Shown: positions 1-10,015 of the stretch, piece by piece
Layout: each line of letters begins with the position of its first letter
Numbering within the stretch: position 1 is the first letter of the stretch
NCBI GenBank assembly: GCA_003402375.1
Contig: QFXJ01000040.1
Coordinates: forward strand, 124,001 to 188,000
Direction: 5' to 3'
Origin: Candidatus Nitrotoga sp. CP45
GTDB lineage: Bacteria > Pseudomonadota > Gammaproteobacteria > Burkholderiales > Gallionellaceae
Length of the DNA: 64,000 nt
Translations under genes and position numbers: made by a program
Notes under the pieces: model-generated
Databases searched by the model: none
What the model was told of the DNA's origin: nothing
The model's input: only the letters and a program-made list of their open reading frames with translations

Positions 1-148
1 GTTAGCTATTAGCTGAAGTAAAGATGACTAAATACCATAGGCTGAAAATAGGGTAGAGGCCAATCGAACTGTTTATGGGCTAGCAACAATCGCTGCACCA
101 ACCTATTAATTAATAATCTACATTTAATAATTTACATCCGATAACTTT

Positions 149-1714
149 ATGTCCCGCCAAAAAATTCTGATTCTCGATTTTGGTTCGCAATATACCCAGC
201 TTATAGCCCGCTGTGTGCGTGAATCTCATGTTTACTGCGAGCTGCATCCTTTCGACGTAGATGATGAATTCATTCGCGACTTCAAGCCGGCTGGCATCAT
301 TCTTTCGGGCGGCCCCAATTCAGTGACGGAAGGTGATGCCCCGCGTGCACCGCAAGTGGTATTTGAACTGGGCGTGCCGGTGCTAGGTATTTGTTACGGT
401 ATGCAAACCATGGCCGCGCAATTGGGTGGGGAAGTAGAAGTCGGCCTGGTGCGCGAATTCGGCTATGCGGAAATCCGTGCACGCGGCCATTCAAAATTAT
501 TTCGCGACATTCAGGATCGTATCAACGAGGCCGGCCACGGCTTGCTGGATGTGTGGATGAGCCACGGCGACAAGGTTACCCTGCTGCCGCCGGGCTTCAC
601 GGTGATTGCTTCCAATGCAATCACGCAGATTGCCGGTATGGCCGACGAAGCACGCCGTTTCTACTCGGTACAATTTCATCCGGAAGTGACCCACACTCCG
701 CAAGGCAAGGCGATAATCAGCCGCTTTGTGCATGACATCTGCGGCTGCGGGCAGGATTGGAACATGCCCGATTACATCAGTGAAGCGGTAGAAAAAATCC
801 GCGCCCAAGTCGGTCAGGAAGAAGTCATCCTCGGCCTGTCTGGCGGAGTGGATTCTTCCGTGGCAGCAGCATTGTTGCATCGGGCCATTGGCACGCAACT
901 CACCTGCGTATTTGTGGACAATGGCCTGTTGCGCTTGAATGAAGCCAAGCAAGTTATGGAAACTTTTGCTAAAAATCTGGGCGTGAAAGTTATCCACGTT
1001 GATGCTGGCGCAGAATTCATGAAACATTTGGCAGGTGTGTCTGATCCCGAGCAAAAACGCAAAATTATCGGGCGTGAATTTGTCGAAGTATTCCAGCGCG
1101 AAGCCGCCAAATTGCCGCAGGCTAAATGGCTGGCGCAAGGCACCATTTATCCTGACGTGATCGAATCTGCTGGCGCCAAAACCAAAAAGGCACACGCCAT
1201 CAAATCACACCACAACGTCGGCGGCCTGCCCGATACCTTGCATCTTAAGCTGCTGGAACCGTTGCGCGAACTGTTCAAGGACGAAGTGCGCGAACTTGGC
1301 GTGGCGCTCGGCTTGCCGCGCGACATGGTGTATCGCCACCCATTCCCGGGACCGGGGTTGGGTGTGCGCATCCTCGGCGAAGTCAAGCGAGAGTACGCCG
1401 ACTTATTGCGTCGTGCTGATGCAATCTTCATTGAAGAGCTACATACGTCCGGCTGGTATGAGAAAACCGCGCAGGCATTTGTTGTCTTTCTGCCAGTAAA
1501 GTCGGTGGGCGTGATGGGTGATGGCCGCACTTATGAGTGGGTGGTAGCGCTGCGTGCGGTGCAAACGCAGGACTTCATGACCGCACATTGGGCAGAATTG
1601 CCGCATGCCTTGCTAGCCAAAATATCGAACCGCATTATCAACGAAGTGCGAGGCATTAACCGAGTGGTTTATGATATTTCCGGGAAGCCGCCTGCTACTA
1701 TTGAGTGGGAATGA
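149..1714 (+). CDS. guaA: GMP synthase (glutamine-hydrolysing)
   Basis: 521 aa; class I GATase motif [17 protein letters not shown]-loop, C-terminal [31 protein letters not shown] ending. Confidence 0.98.
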   Translation: MSRQKILILDFGSQYTQLIARCVRESHVYCELHPFDVDDEFIRDFKPAGIILSGGPNSVTEGDAPRAPQVVFELGVPVLGICYGMQTMAAQLGGEVEVGLVREFGYAEIRARGHSKLFRDIQDRINEAGHGLLDVWMSHGDKVTLLPPGFTVIASNAITQIAGMADEARRFYSVQFHPEVTHTPQGKAIISRFVHDICGCGQDWNMPDYISEAVEKIRAQVGQEEVILGLSGGVDSSVAAALLHRAIGTQLTCVFVDNGLLRLNEAKQVMETFAKNLGVKVIHVDAGAEFMKHLAGVSDPEQKRKIIGREFVEVFQREAAKLPQAKWLAQGTIYPDVIESAGAKTKKAHAIKSHHNVGGLPDTLHLKLLEPLRELFKDEVRELGVALGLPRDMVYRHPFPGPGLGVRILGEVKREYADLLRRADAIFIEELHTSGWYEKTAQAFVVFLPVKSVGVMGDGRTYEWVVALRAVQTQDFMTAHWAELPHALLAKISNRIINEVRGINRVVYDISGKPPATIEWE

Positions 1715-1836
1715 TTTGAGGTTGTTTGAAGGCTATCGATAACTACTCTGGTTGAAACGCTGAACCGGGTAGGCAAACCGGTCAAATTTGCCATCGGTTA
1801 ATGCACATCTAACTAACCGCCATCTCTCGGCGCGGC

Positions 1837-2655
1837 GTGCCATCTCCAGGGGAAAACGTGACAGAGAGCCAATCTGACGACGAAAAGTTTTATGGCAGCG
1901 AGGACCGCCACGACGGTGGGCCATGCTACATGGTACCTGGTGATATTCCAGACGGCAAACTGCACACTGCGCTGGGACAGCTTTGCTTTCTGCAATCGGA
2001 TCCCTATTTCCGGACACAGGCTTTCAATCTTGACATGACGGATAGGTTCCTCATGGAACTTGAGTACGCGACGTTGCGTGAATGGTCCGAGACTGAACGC
2101 ACACCGCCCCAGACATATTTTCTTAATGCCCAATCGCAAATGTGGATTTTCGCCGCCTACGAACTACAGCGATCTTGGCGCGAGTGGGCCAGCGAGATCA
2201 AGAAATGGTCTGCCACTGGTGGCTTGAATCACAAACTTGTATCAATGAAAAGCCAAGCTGAAGACTTCAGCCACTTTGGCATTGAAGCCAAAATCGACCA
2301 GCTGGAGGAGGTGATTGCGAAGCCAGAGCTGGTTCATCTGATCGAGGCGCATCTAGATTACACATACATTTCCTTCAAGAGGCTGGAATTCTTGCGCGTT
2401 GCATTGGCAAAAAATCAAGTCAGTGGGAAACAGAAATTGATTCCGTCGATGCCGACCCATGGCCGGATTAACAAAGAATGTGGGGCATTGGACTATGCAC
2501 TTCAGAATGGGAAGTACATCATCGGAGAGATGAGCCGCCGCGATGTGGCAGATGCTATACGCGAACTTGATCTTATAGCTGCACCTCCACTCAAGGAGAA
2601 TTTAGCTTCCTTCGATGCCTATATGAAAGGGCCTGGCAATGAAATCTTCTTGTGA
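1837..2655 (+). CDS. hypothetical protein, upstream partner of the GHKL/nuclease gene
   Basis: 272 aa ORF, same strand and about 100 bp upstream of the 666 aa ATPase; no family recognised. The true start may be downstream of 1837. Confidence 0.6.
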   Translation: MPSPGENVTESQSDDEKFYGSEDRHDGGPCYMVPGDIPDGKLHTALGQLCFLQSDPYFRTQAFNLDMTDRFLMELEYATLREWSETERTPPQTYFLNAQSQMWIFAAYELQRSWREWASEIKKWSATGGLNHKLVSMKSQAEDFSHFGIEAKIDQLEEVIAKPELVHLIEAHLDYTYISFKRLEFLRVALAKNQVSGKQKLIPSMPTHGRINKECGALDYALQNGKYIIGEMSRRDVADAIRELDLIAAPPLKENLASFDAYMKGPGNEIFL

Positions 2656-2758
2656 ATGGAGCGTAATTGTGTCAGGCCTTCCTGAGTAGCCTTTTTAGTA
2701 TTCATGTGGATGATGCCCTGCTGTCGGTAGACAATAAAAAGATAATTGAAGGATAAAA

Positions 2759-4759
2759 ATGCTAGCGAACATAAAGGGATTAGTTGATCGATTGGATCTG
2801 TCACAGGCCAAGGCAATGATGCCGCTCTTTGAGGCCATATCGAATGCGATCGAGGCCATTGAGGAACATCGAAACGGTTTCTCAAACCACTTGGTTCGCA
2901 TCCGGCTAGTAGCGACACACGATCTGGCTTATCAAGGAGGTGATGATGTTTTAATGATTGACGGCTTTGATATCACAGATGATGGTGTTGGCTTTGATGA
3001 TGCCAATTTGGCTTCATTTCAAGAGGCGCACACGCTTTCAAAGGTTAAGGTTGGCGGCAAAGGAGTTGGGCGCTTTACCTTTTTGAAGGTATTTGCGAGC
3101 GTGCAAATTCGAAGCGTCTTTCAGCGTCAAAGCGAAACTTTTTTACGTGAATTTGAGTTCTCCATCGCGAATGAATTGAAAGGCGCGGATGATGTAAGGT
3201 CCGCCACCGAATCACGGGGAACCACGCTCTCAATGCGTGGTATGGATTCCAAATACAAGGGCGGCTGGCCCCATGATCCAGCCATTATCGCAGAGCGCAT
3301 CCTCGCGCATTTCCTTATTCGGTTCGCAGCGCGTTCGTGCCCGCCTATGGTGTTGGAATCGCCTGGGCATGCATCCATTGATCTTCATGCTCTCTTTCAA
3401 TCGACTGTGCTGTCGCACATTGAGGAACGGTTCTTTGATGTGCTGGGCCAAACCTTCGCCCTACAAGCATATCGGCACCGCGATGGTCGTTCTCGACACG
3501 ACCTATACTTGTGTGCAAATGGGCGAGAAGTCACGGCAAACAAGCTGCGTGATCTTCTGCCCGAGCTGCCAGAACGCCTGCTAGACGGCGATCAGGAGCC
3601 ATACACGCTGATTGTCCTCGTTACAGGAGAATATCTCGACGATCACGCCAACCAAGAGCGAACGAGAATTTCCTTCCAGTCCGAGGATGAACCCGATCTG
3701 GACGAAATGCTTGTGTCACGTCAAGCGCTCAATCGCGGCATAGTGGAAACGCTACGCCCGTTGCTTTCGGATGACCTGAAGTCGACAAACGAAGACAAGC
3801 GTCTTCAAATCGAAAAATTCGTCGAACAGGCTCCTGAGTACCGCGCGTTAACTCATCCGCGCTACAAAGAGCTAATTGAACAGCGCATTCAGCCTGGGCT
3901 ACCAACTGAGAAACTCGACGAGGCCCTACTTCATGTGAAGAGGGATGTTGAAGACTCGGTGCGCAAGGAAGTGCGACATGTGGCCGCATTGTTTGAAACC
4001 GAGACGTTTGAGCAGTATCAAGAGCGATTTCAAGTTGTGGCGGAACAAGCCAATGAGCTTGGAAAGGCTCAGCTCGCTGCTTACGTGGCGCACCGGCGGA
4101 CCATTCTTGATCTTGTGAGCCAGAGTCTCAAGAAGGTGCGCATCGACGACAAGTACCCATTTGAAAAGATCCTGCACAAGATGATCTTTCCGATGGGGGC
4201 CACCTCGAAAGACATTTTCTTCGAGCAGCAGAATTTATGGGTTATTGATGAGCGACTTTGCTATCACACCCTTCTTACGTCCGACAAGAAGTTAAACAGT
4301 GTGCCCGGGATGAGAGGAACATCAGGCAAAGAGCCAGACATTTTTGCTTTCTTCTATGACACGCCGATTGGCGTAGCGGAATCGGACAATTTACCTAGTG
4401 GAGGTGTCATCATCATCGAATTCAAAAGACCCGGGCGGGATGACTACGTCAAAGACCCAGCGGATCAGATCATTCAACGTTTTCGGGAGATCAGTGATGG
4501 CAATGTAAACGATATTGATGGACGTCAGATTAACCCGGCGAATCTTCGATTTACCGGATACCTGATAGCCGATCTGAAACCCTCGCTGCATAAACAGGTC
4601 TACGGGCGATATCACAAGACTGCGGATAGTGAAGGTTATTTCTTTAACCTAGCTGCCGGTAATGGTTGTATTGAAATTATCTCTTACGATAAGTTAGTTA
4701 AGGATGCCGAACGCAGAAACCGTATTTTGTTCGCTAAACTGGGCCTCCATAAGCATTGA
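2759..4759 (+). CDS. GHKL (Bergerat-fold) ATPase with C-terminal PD-(D/E)XK nuclease-like region
   Basis: N box FEAISNAIEAIEEH, DDGVGFDD, GGKGVGRF; C-terminal EPDIFAFF...GVIIIEFKRP resembles a PD...ExK core. Confidence 0.75.
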   Translation: MLANIKGLVDRLDLSQAKAMMPLFEAISNAIEAIEEHRNGFSNHLVRIRLVATHDLAYQGGDDVLMIDGFDITDDGVGFDDANLASFQEAHTLSKVKVGGKGVGRFTFLKVFASVQIRSVFQRQSETFLREFEFSIANELKGADDVRSATESRGTTLSMRGMDSKYKGGWPHDPAIIAERILAHFLIRFAARSCPPMVLESPGHASIDLHALFQSTVLSHIEERFFDVLGQTFALQAYRHRDGRSRHDLYLCANGREVTANKLRDLLPELPERLLDGDQEPYTLIVLVTGEYLDDHANQERTRISFQSEDEPDLDEMLVSRQALNRGIVETLRPLLSDDLKSTNEDKRLQIEKFVEQAPEYRALTHPRYKELIEQRIQPGLPTEKLDEALLHVKRDVEDSVRKEVRHVAALFETETFEQYQERFQVVAEQANELGKAQLAAYVAHRRTILDLVSQSLKKVRIDDKYPFEKILHKMIFPMGATSKDIFFEQQNLWVIDERLCYHTLLTSDKKLNSVPGMRGTSGKEPDIFAFFYDTPIGVAESDNLPSGGVIIIEFKRPGRDDYVKDPADQIIQRFREISDGNVNDIDGRQINPANLRFTGYLIADLKPSLHKQVYGRYHKTADSEGYFFNLAAGNGCIEIISYDKLVKDAERRNRILFAKLGLHKH

Positions 4760-5139
4760 TAGTTGAATGCCTATTGCTTGCCTTATTTCTTCCACCGAAC
4801 ACGGTGGTAAGTGCCGAGGAGCGACAACGAGAAGCAGCATCGGATATTCAGGATACCGCTAGCCATTTCGTGACATTAGCCGAATAGGCCTGCGATCCTG
4901 AGCGGACTGGAATTCATAACTAAAGCAACACAAATGAGAAAGGGCTTATGTACTCGGGCAGGATATGCTTACGAACCTTTCTCGAGATTGTCTTCAGTTG
5001 TTCGTCGTAGTGTTCGAATTACAGTGCGTAGACCCATGGCTCGCAGTGGACTGTCGTCGGGCATTTGAAACGCCTGTCATAGTTGCGCAAGGAGCCGTTG
5101 CCCAACAAAACTTTCCAACCCTAAATCAAAATTACTTTA

Positions 5140-5342
5140 AGCGATCCTTGATCTTTGCGATTCCTGCCTCCGCGCACTGTTCATCGAGATGGCCTCAAGG
5201 TGCACCGCCGATGCCAATAGCGCCAATTGTTTCGCCTTCCACTTGAATGGGTACTCCACCACCTAAGACAATGAAATAATTTATTAAATTAAGATTAGCA
5301 GCTGAGAAATTTTGCAAGCCAGCAATAATCTGCGACATAATT
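5140..5342 (-). pseudogene. remnant of GlcG/HbpS-type (DUF336) protein, C-terminal part
   Basis: Reverse strand reads SQIIAGLQNFSAANLNLINYFIVLGGGVPIQVEGETIGAIGIGGAP*GHLDEQCAEAGIAKIKDR with an in-frame stop and no start. Confidence 0.6.
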
Positions 5343-5503
5343 CAAATGATTTGCCCCTCCACTAAATCGGATCCTGCTCAATCCACTTAGGGAATGCATC
5401 TAAGCGTGCCAGGAGTACCTTTCAAGATTCCAGAAAGCCGATAGCCTCATTTTAATTACAAAAAAACCTGCTCCAATTAAGGGCTGGCATCGAAGCAAAA
5501 CTC

Positions 5504-8380
5504 TTATGTGCGTAAATGACGCAATGAAAAGAGCGTTCCTAATGCCAGCAGAATGGAGAGAATGATTACGCTCCACGTGGATAGAGCCGGGATGGGGACC
5601 GCTCCGCTGAATTGCGACTGCAGGCCAACTCCGCCTGGATCCGCGATGGTGCTATTGACCGTCAAATCATGGTCACCGATGCCGCCATCAGTGATGGTGA
5701 TAGTGACGGTGTTGCCGACTATGGTTGCCGGGATGGTGTACCAGTGCGCGGCGACGGGGCCGGGTGTCGGACCGTATTTCCAGTACACAGCGTTTGGTGG
5801 CAATGCCGCCGGATAAGTAATGGTAATGGTAGCCGTGCTACCTGGCTGTCCACCTGCCAAAACAAAATCCAATAAACCATAGGGAAAGGTAACTCCGGCA
5901 GGCGGGGCAACAGGGGGCGACTTCGGGTTCCCGCTTAATGGGATAAAACCTCCACTCTGTAAGGCACCGTTTCCTGCAGTGGCAAAAAGCCAAGCACCAT
6001 TACCGCCACCTGTGACCGTGGCTGATGCAGCTCCTGCACCCGTGGAGCCGTTGATGCTGGGCCCACTTACCGATGTTGATAGCGTCGTGCTGGTAAAGGT
6101 ATCGCTCACTCCGCCCACCGCGAGCGTGGTATTGGTCGCGGTGGAGTAGCTTGCCGAAGAAGTGTGCTGCACACACAGATACTGGTTGTTGGTGATCGTG
6201 CCGCTAGTAGCATGGGATACCACATCGCAGGAGCAATCATTGCCCGCGCTGACGCAAGCCGTGCCGCCGCCAGTCGCCGTCCAATTGATCGCAACATTAA
6301 TGCCGGTTATTTTTACCGGAGCAGAGGTCACTACAGAAGAGAGCGTTACACCGCTTTTGTCAACGAAGGTGAAGGCGTTGGGCGTGGTGTTGGGTACGGC
6401 AGGTATCACGTTGTTTGATGCAGCCGATGCCGCACCGGTACCTGCTGCGTTGGTCGCAGTAACCGTGAAGGTGTAAGCCGACCCATTGGTCAGGCCGGTG
6501 ACCGTACAAGGCGATAACGCGCACGTGCCGGTAATGTTGCTCGGCGAGGAGGTCGCCGTATAGCTGGTGATGGCCGCACCGCCATTGTTCACCGGAGCGG
6601 TGAAGTTTACCGTGGCTTGAGCGTTGCCGGCAGTGGCTGTGCCGATGGTCGGTGCGCCGGGAACGGTGGCCGGCATTACGGAATTGCTGGCCGCTGATGC
6701 AGAACCCGCACCGGCACTATTGGTCGCAGTGACCGTGAAGGTGTAAGCCGACCCATTGGTCAGGCCGGTGACCGTGCAAGGCGATGACGCGCACGTGCCG
6801 GTAATGTTGCTCGGCGAGGAGGTCGCCGTGTAGATGGTGATCGCTGCACCGCCATTGTTCACCGGAGCGGTGAAGTTTACCGTGGCTTGAGCGTCGCCGC
6901 CTGTGGCTGTGCCGATGGTCGGTGCGCCGGGAACCACCGCTGCTACTGTAAACGACTGATCAATGTTGCTTGCAGCGACATAAGTGGCGTCGCCAGCTTG
7001 GCTGGCGCGGATGGTGCAGGTGCCTGCGGTGACGATAGTGACGGTAGCTCCAGAAACAGTGCAAACACTGGTAGTTGTTGAACTAAACGCGACAGATAGT
7101 CCGGAGTCGGAAGTGGCCGAGACAGTAAATAGGGGATCGCTGTAGGTCTTGTCGCTGAGGGTGCCGAACGTGATGGTTTGATTGGCCTTGTTAATAGTAA
7201 GACTCTGATCCTCCCATCCACCAATGCCGCTAGGTTCGCCGGTAACGTAGCTGGCGGTGGCCGCGCGAATTGTGCATGTACCACCGGCGACGGCCGTAAT
7301 AGTTGTGCCGGAGATCGTGCACACGGCTGGTGTTCTGGAAGTTTCCGTCACGGCGAGTGCGTTGCCTGAGGTTGCGGTCCACGTTCCCGTTGCACCGCCG
7401 AAGGTCATCGTGGGCGTAGCGCTCCACGTGAATGTATCTGCAGTAAGCGATGTGATGATGACTGAGCCATTGCCACCCGCCGCGTTGACAGAACCGCCGG
7501 TTCCGCCGTCTCCGGAATATGTCGGCCCAAATGAGTTTGTGCTGACCCGGCTGGCACCGGCACCACCGGCAGCCGTACCGCCGCCAATACCACTGCCTCC
7601 GCCACCCCCACCGGCGCCGGCACCACCGCCGCCGCCAGATCCAACACCATCACCGCCGTTACCGTTACTACCCGTGGTTCCGTCGCTATGCCAGTCACTG
7701 CCATTCCCGCCACCTGCATTGATACTGGGGGGGCCTGCGGTGTAATCGCCGCTTGCACCGACTCCACCCGTGTCAGTCACAGCTAGCCCTTCAGCCCCCG
7801 GGTAGCATAGGTTGATAACGGGGGCGAGGGGAGTTGTGCATGATGCTGGTTGGGTCGGGGTTGAGATAATTGTTCCGCCACTGCCGCCGGACACGGCGTG
7901 ACTTCCAGAGCTTCCCCCGCCCCCACCGCCGGCAATGATTTGCACAGTCGTGCCGTCGATAACCGATGTGGAACCACCACCACCGCCAGCGCCGGTGACG
8001 CCGTTGCCGCCTATGCCTTCTCCGGTTCCGCCAGCGGAGCCGCCAGACCCACTTTGGCCCCCGGTTCCAATCTTGATGGTCAGTTGTTCATTGGCGGTCA
8101 CTGGCTGATAGGTGACAACTTTTGCCCCGCTTCCGCCACTGCTGGCTGTAGATCCACCGCCACCTCCCCCACCCTTGGCAACAATCTGGAGCATGGTGAC
8201 GCCGGTTGCGGGAACAGCGTAAATGTTGTTTGATAGATACGTGATGGTTGCAGCAAATGAAGGCAGGGACCAACTGCCAAGAAATACTGCAGGCAGCCCC
8301 ATTAAAAAAACAATGCGCCAAGCCAGCCAGACCTTGGTTAACTGTCGGCCGCATTTTGCAAGCACTGTCTTTATATACAT
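5504..8380 (-). CDS. large Gly-rich, fibronectin-III-like surface protein with IPTL-CTERM sorting signal
   Basis: 958 aa; N-terminal signal-like segment; Gly-rich region; two near-identical VPGAPTIGTA...fn3 repeats; C-terminus VPIPALSTWSVIILSILLALGTLFSLRHLRT. Confidence 0.85.
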   Translation of the reverse strand: MYIKTVLAKCGRQLTKVWLAWRIVFLMGLPAVFLGSWSLPSFAATITYLSNNIYAVPATGVTMLQIVAKGGGGGGGSTASSGGSGAKVVTYQPVTANEQLTIKIGTGGQSGSGGSAGGTGEGIGGNGVTGAGGGGGSTSVIDGTTVQIIAGGGGGGSSGSHAVSGGSGGTIISTPTQPASCTTPLAPVINLCYPGAEGLAVTDTGGVGASGDYTAGPPSINAGGGNGSDWHSDGTTGSNGNGGDGVGSGGGGGAGAGGGGGGSGIGGGTAAGGAGASRVSTNSFGPTYSGDGGTGGSVNAAGGNGSVIITSLTADTFTWSATPTMTFGGATGTWTATSGNALAVTETSRTPAVCTISGTTITAVAGGTCTIRAATASYVTGEPSGIGGWEDQSLTINKANQTITFGTLSDKTYSDPLFTVSATSDSGLSVAFSSTTTSVCTVSGATVTIVTAGTCTIRASQAGDATYVAASNIDQSFTVAAVVPGAPTIGTATGGDAQATVNFTAPVNNGGAAITIYTATSSPSNITGTCASSPCTVTGLTNGSAYTFTVTATNSAGAGSASAASNSVMPATVPGAPTIGTATAGNAQATVNFTAPVNNGGAAITSYTATSSPSNITGTCALSPCTVTGLTNGSAYTFTVTATNAAGTGAASAASNNVIPAVPNTTPNAFTFVDKSGVTLSSVVTSAPVKITGINVAINWTATGGGTACVSAGNDCSCDVVSHATSGTITNNQYLCVQHTSSASYSTATNTTLAVGGVSDTFTSTTLSTSVSGPSINGSTGAGAASATVTGGGNGAWLFATAGNGALQSGGFIPLSGNPKSPPVAPPAGVTFPYGLLDFVLAGGQPGSTATITITYPAALPPNAVYWKYGPTPGPVAAHWYTIPATIVGNTVTITITDGGIGDHDLTVNSTIADPGGVGLQSQFSGAVPIPALSTWSVIILSILLALGTLFSLRHLRT
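6451..6934. repeat. two near-identical 214-bp direct repeats (6451-6664 and 6721-6934) inside the IPTL-CTERM gene
   Basis: Both start tggtcgcagt(a/g)accgtgaaggtgtaagccgac and end ggtgcgccgggaac; offset 270 bp. Confidence 0.9.
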
Positions 8381-8559
8381 GGAAAAACTCTACTTTCTTG
8401 CGCGTGCAGCAAACAAAACACGCAATGGCTTAACTGCCACTAAGTATTGTAGAAAACCTGTAGTTTTCGTCTTCAAAACAGGGAGTGATGTGCGACATTC
8501 CTTCATTTTTTCGTCTTCCGAGAGGCAGGACTCATACTACCAGTTTTGTCTGTTGCTGA

Positions 8560-8760
8560 GAGCGGTGCCTGTCACTCAATAACTGTGTCGGTGACTTGTA
8601 GCCCAGCGTCGAGTGTAACTGGCGGTTGTAAAACACATTAATGTATTCAACGTTATGACTATCACCTTGTCCACGGTCTTAAAACGTTCGCCTACACCCG
8701 CTCGTTCTTAAAGCTGCCGATCGAGCTTTCGGTCGGCACATTGTAATTACGGCATAACTT
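8560..8760 (-). pseudogene. IS3-family transposase orfB C-terminal remnant
   Basis: Reverse strand contains NVPTESSIGSFKNERV and, across frameshifts, FYNRQLHSTLGYKSPTQLL-like sequence. Confidence 0.6.
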
Positions 8761-8958
8761 GAATGAATATTAGCCTTAACTGAAACCTCGTTTTCCCCGC
8801 AACTTCTTTTGCGGCTCATGGCTCATCAAGCAAGTCAGAACACAGGTAAGACGCATTCTTTTTGCTTGGTTTGGAGTGCGTTGTCGCATCTGCTGCGGCA
8901 GCGTGATAGCAATTCTCTGTGTAAGCAATTTTGGCTTAATTCATGTATGCTGGCCCGC

Positions 8959-9942
8959 ATGAAAAGGGCATTGGTATTTGGCGGCGGCGGTTTCATCGGC
9001 AGTCATCTGGTGAAGCGCCTGAAGGGCGAAGGATTCTGGGTGCGGGGCGTGGATTTGCAGATGCCCCGATACGCCCCGACGGCTGCGGATGAATTCATCA
9101 TCGGAGATCTTCGCGATCCTGTTGTGTGCATTGCGGCGCTGAAGGGAGACTTCGACGAAGTTTACCAACTCGCGGCCGACATGGGCGGGGCAGGGTTTAT
9201 CTCCTCCGGCGAGCACGACGCCGACATCATGCACAACTCGGCGCTGATCAACTTGAACATTCTGCGCGCATGCACCGATGCTCCTATCGGGCGGATCTTC
9301 TACTCGTCCTCGGCATGCGTCTACCCTGAGCGCAATCAACTCGACCCTGACAATCCGAACTGCAGCGAAGACAGCGCGTACCCGGCTGCGCCCGACAGCG
9401 AGTATGGCTGGGAAAAATTGTTCAGCGAACGGCTTTATCTTTCTTATGCGCGAAACTATGGCGTCGAGGTGCGCATCGCTCGATTCCACAACATCTTTGG
9501 CCCCGAAGGATCCTGGAATGACGGCCGGGAAAAAGTGCCGGCCGCGCTATGCCGCAAAGTCGCGATGGCGGCATCCGGTGGCGAGATTGAAATCTGGGGC
9601 GATGGCCACCAGACCCGGTCTTTCCTCTACATTGATGAATGCCTCGACGGTGTGCTGCGCTTGATGCGCTCGGACTATACTGAGCCGGTGAACATCGGGT
9701 CGGATCAAATGGTGACCATCAATCAGCTTGCCCGCATGATTATGGACGTTGCCGATAAAACATTGTCAATCCGGAACATCACCGGTCCGCTCGGCGTGCG
9801 TGGACGCAGGTCCGACAACCGCCTGATTCATGCTCGCCTTGGCTGGGCTCCGAGTTCGCACCTGAGGGACGGCCTTCAGCAGACGTACCGGTGGATCAGT
9901 ACGCAGGTTGAGGATGGTAAGCTGGATCAGGAAGCGGCTTAG
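8959..9942 (+). CDS. NAD-dependent epimerase, GDP-mannose 3,5-epimerase-like
   Basis: GGGGFIGSHLVKRL; ADMGGAGFIS; SSSACVYPERNQL; RFHNIFGPEGSWNDGREKVPAALCRK; WGDGHQTRSFLYIDEC. Start taken at MKRALVFGGGG inside the longer ORF. Confidence 0.85.
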   Translation: MKRALVFGGGGFIGSHLVKRLKGEGFWVRGVDLQMPRYAPTAADEFIIGDLRDPVVCIAALKGDFDEVYQLAADMGGAGFISSGEHDADIMHNSALINLNILRACTDAPIGRIFYSSSACVYPERNQLDPDNPNCSEDSAYPAAPDSEYGWEKLFSERLYLSYARNYGVEVRIARFHNIFGPEGSWNDGREKVPAALCRKVAMAASGGEIEIWGDGHQTRSFLYIDECLDGVLRLMRSDYTEPVNIGSDQMVTINQLARMIMDVADKTLSIRNITGPLGVRGRRSDNRLIHARLGWAPSSHLRDGLQQTYRWISTQVEDGKLDQEAA

Positions 9943-10015
9943 CCCACGACCGCGCAATGCGGCTGCGTGTCCACAGTGAGCCTCGGCGGCTCATCATGCG
10001 GCTTATGGGGCTACC

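Noticed and set aside
497-1195. 232 aa minus-strand ORF
   Set aside because: Antisense to guaA; shadow ORF.
4800-4890. Short reading VVSAEERQREAASDIQDTASHFVTLAE*
   Set aside because: No recognisable family and no start; may be a remnant but unsupported.
7257-7745. 162 aa Pro-rich plus-strand ORF
   Set aside because: Antisense to the Gly-rich region of the surface protein; Pro-richness is the complement of GGN codons.
7540-8170. Repetitive GC-rich sequence that could be mistaken for a CRISPR or VNTR
   Set aside because: It is Gly-codon low complexity within a coding region; no regular repeat/spacer spacing.
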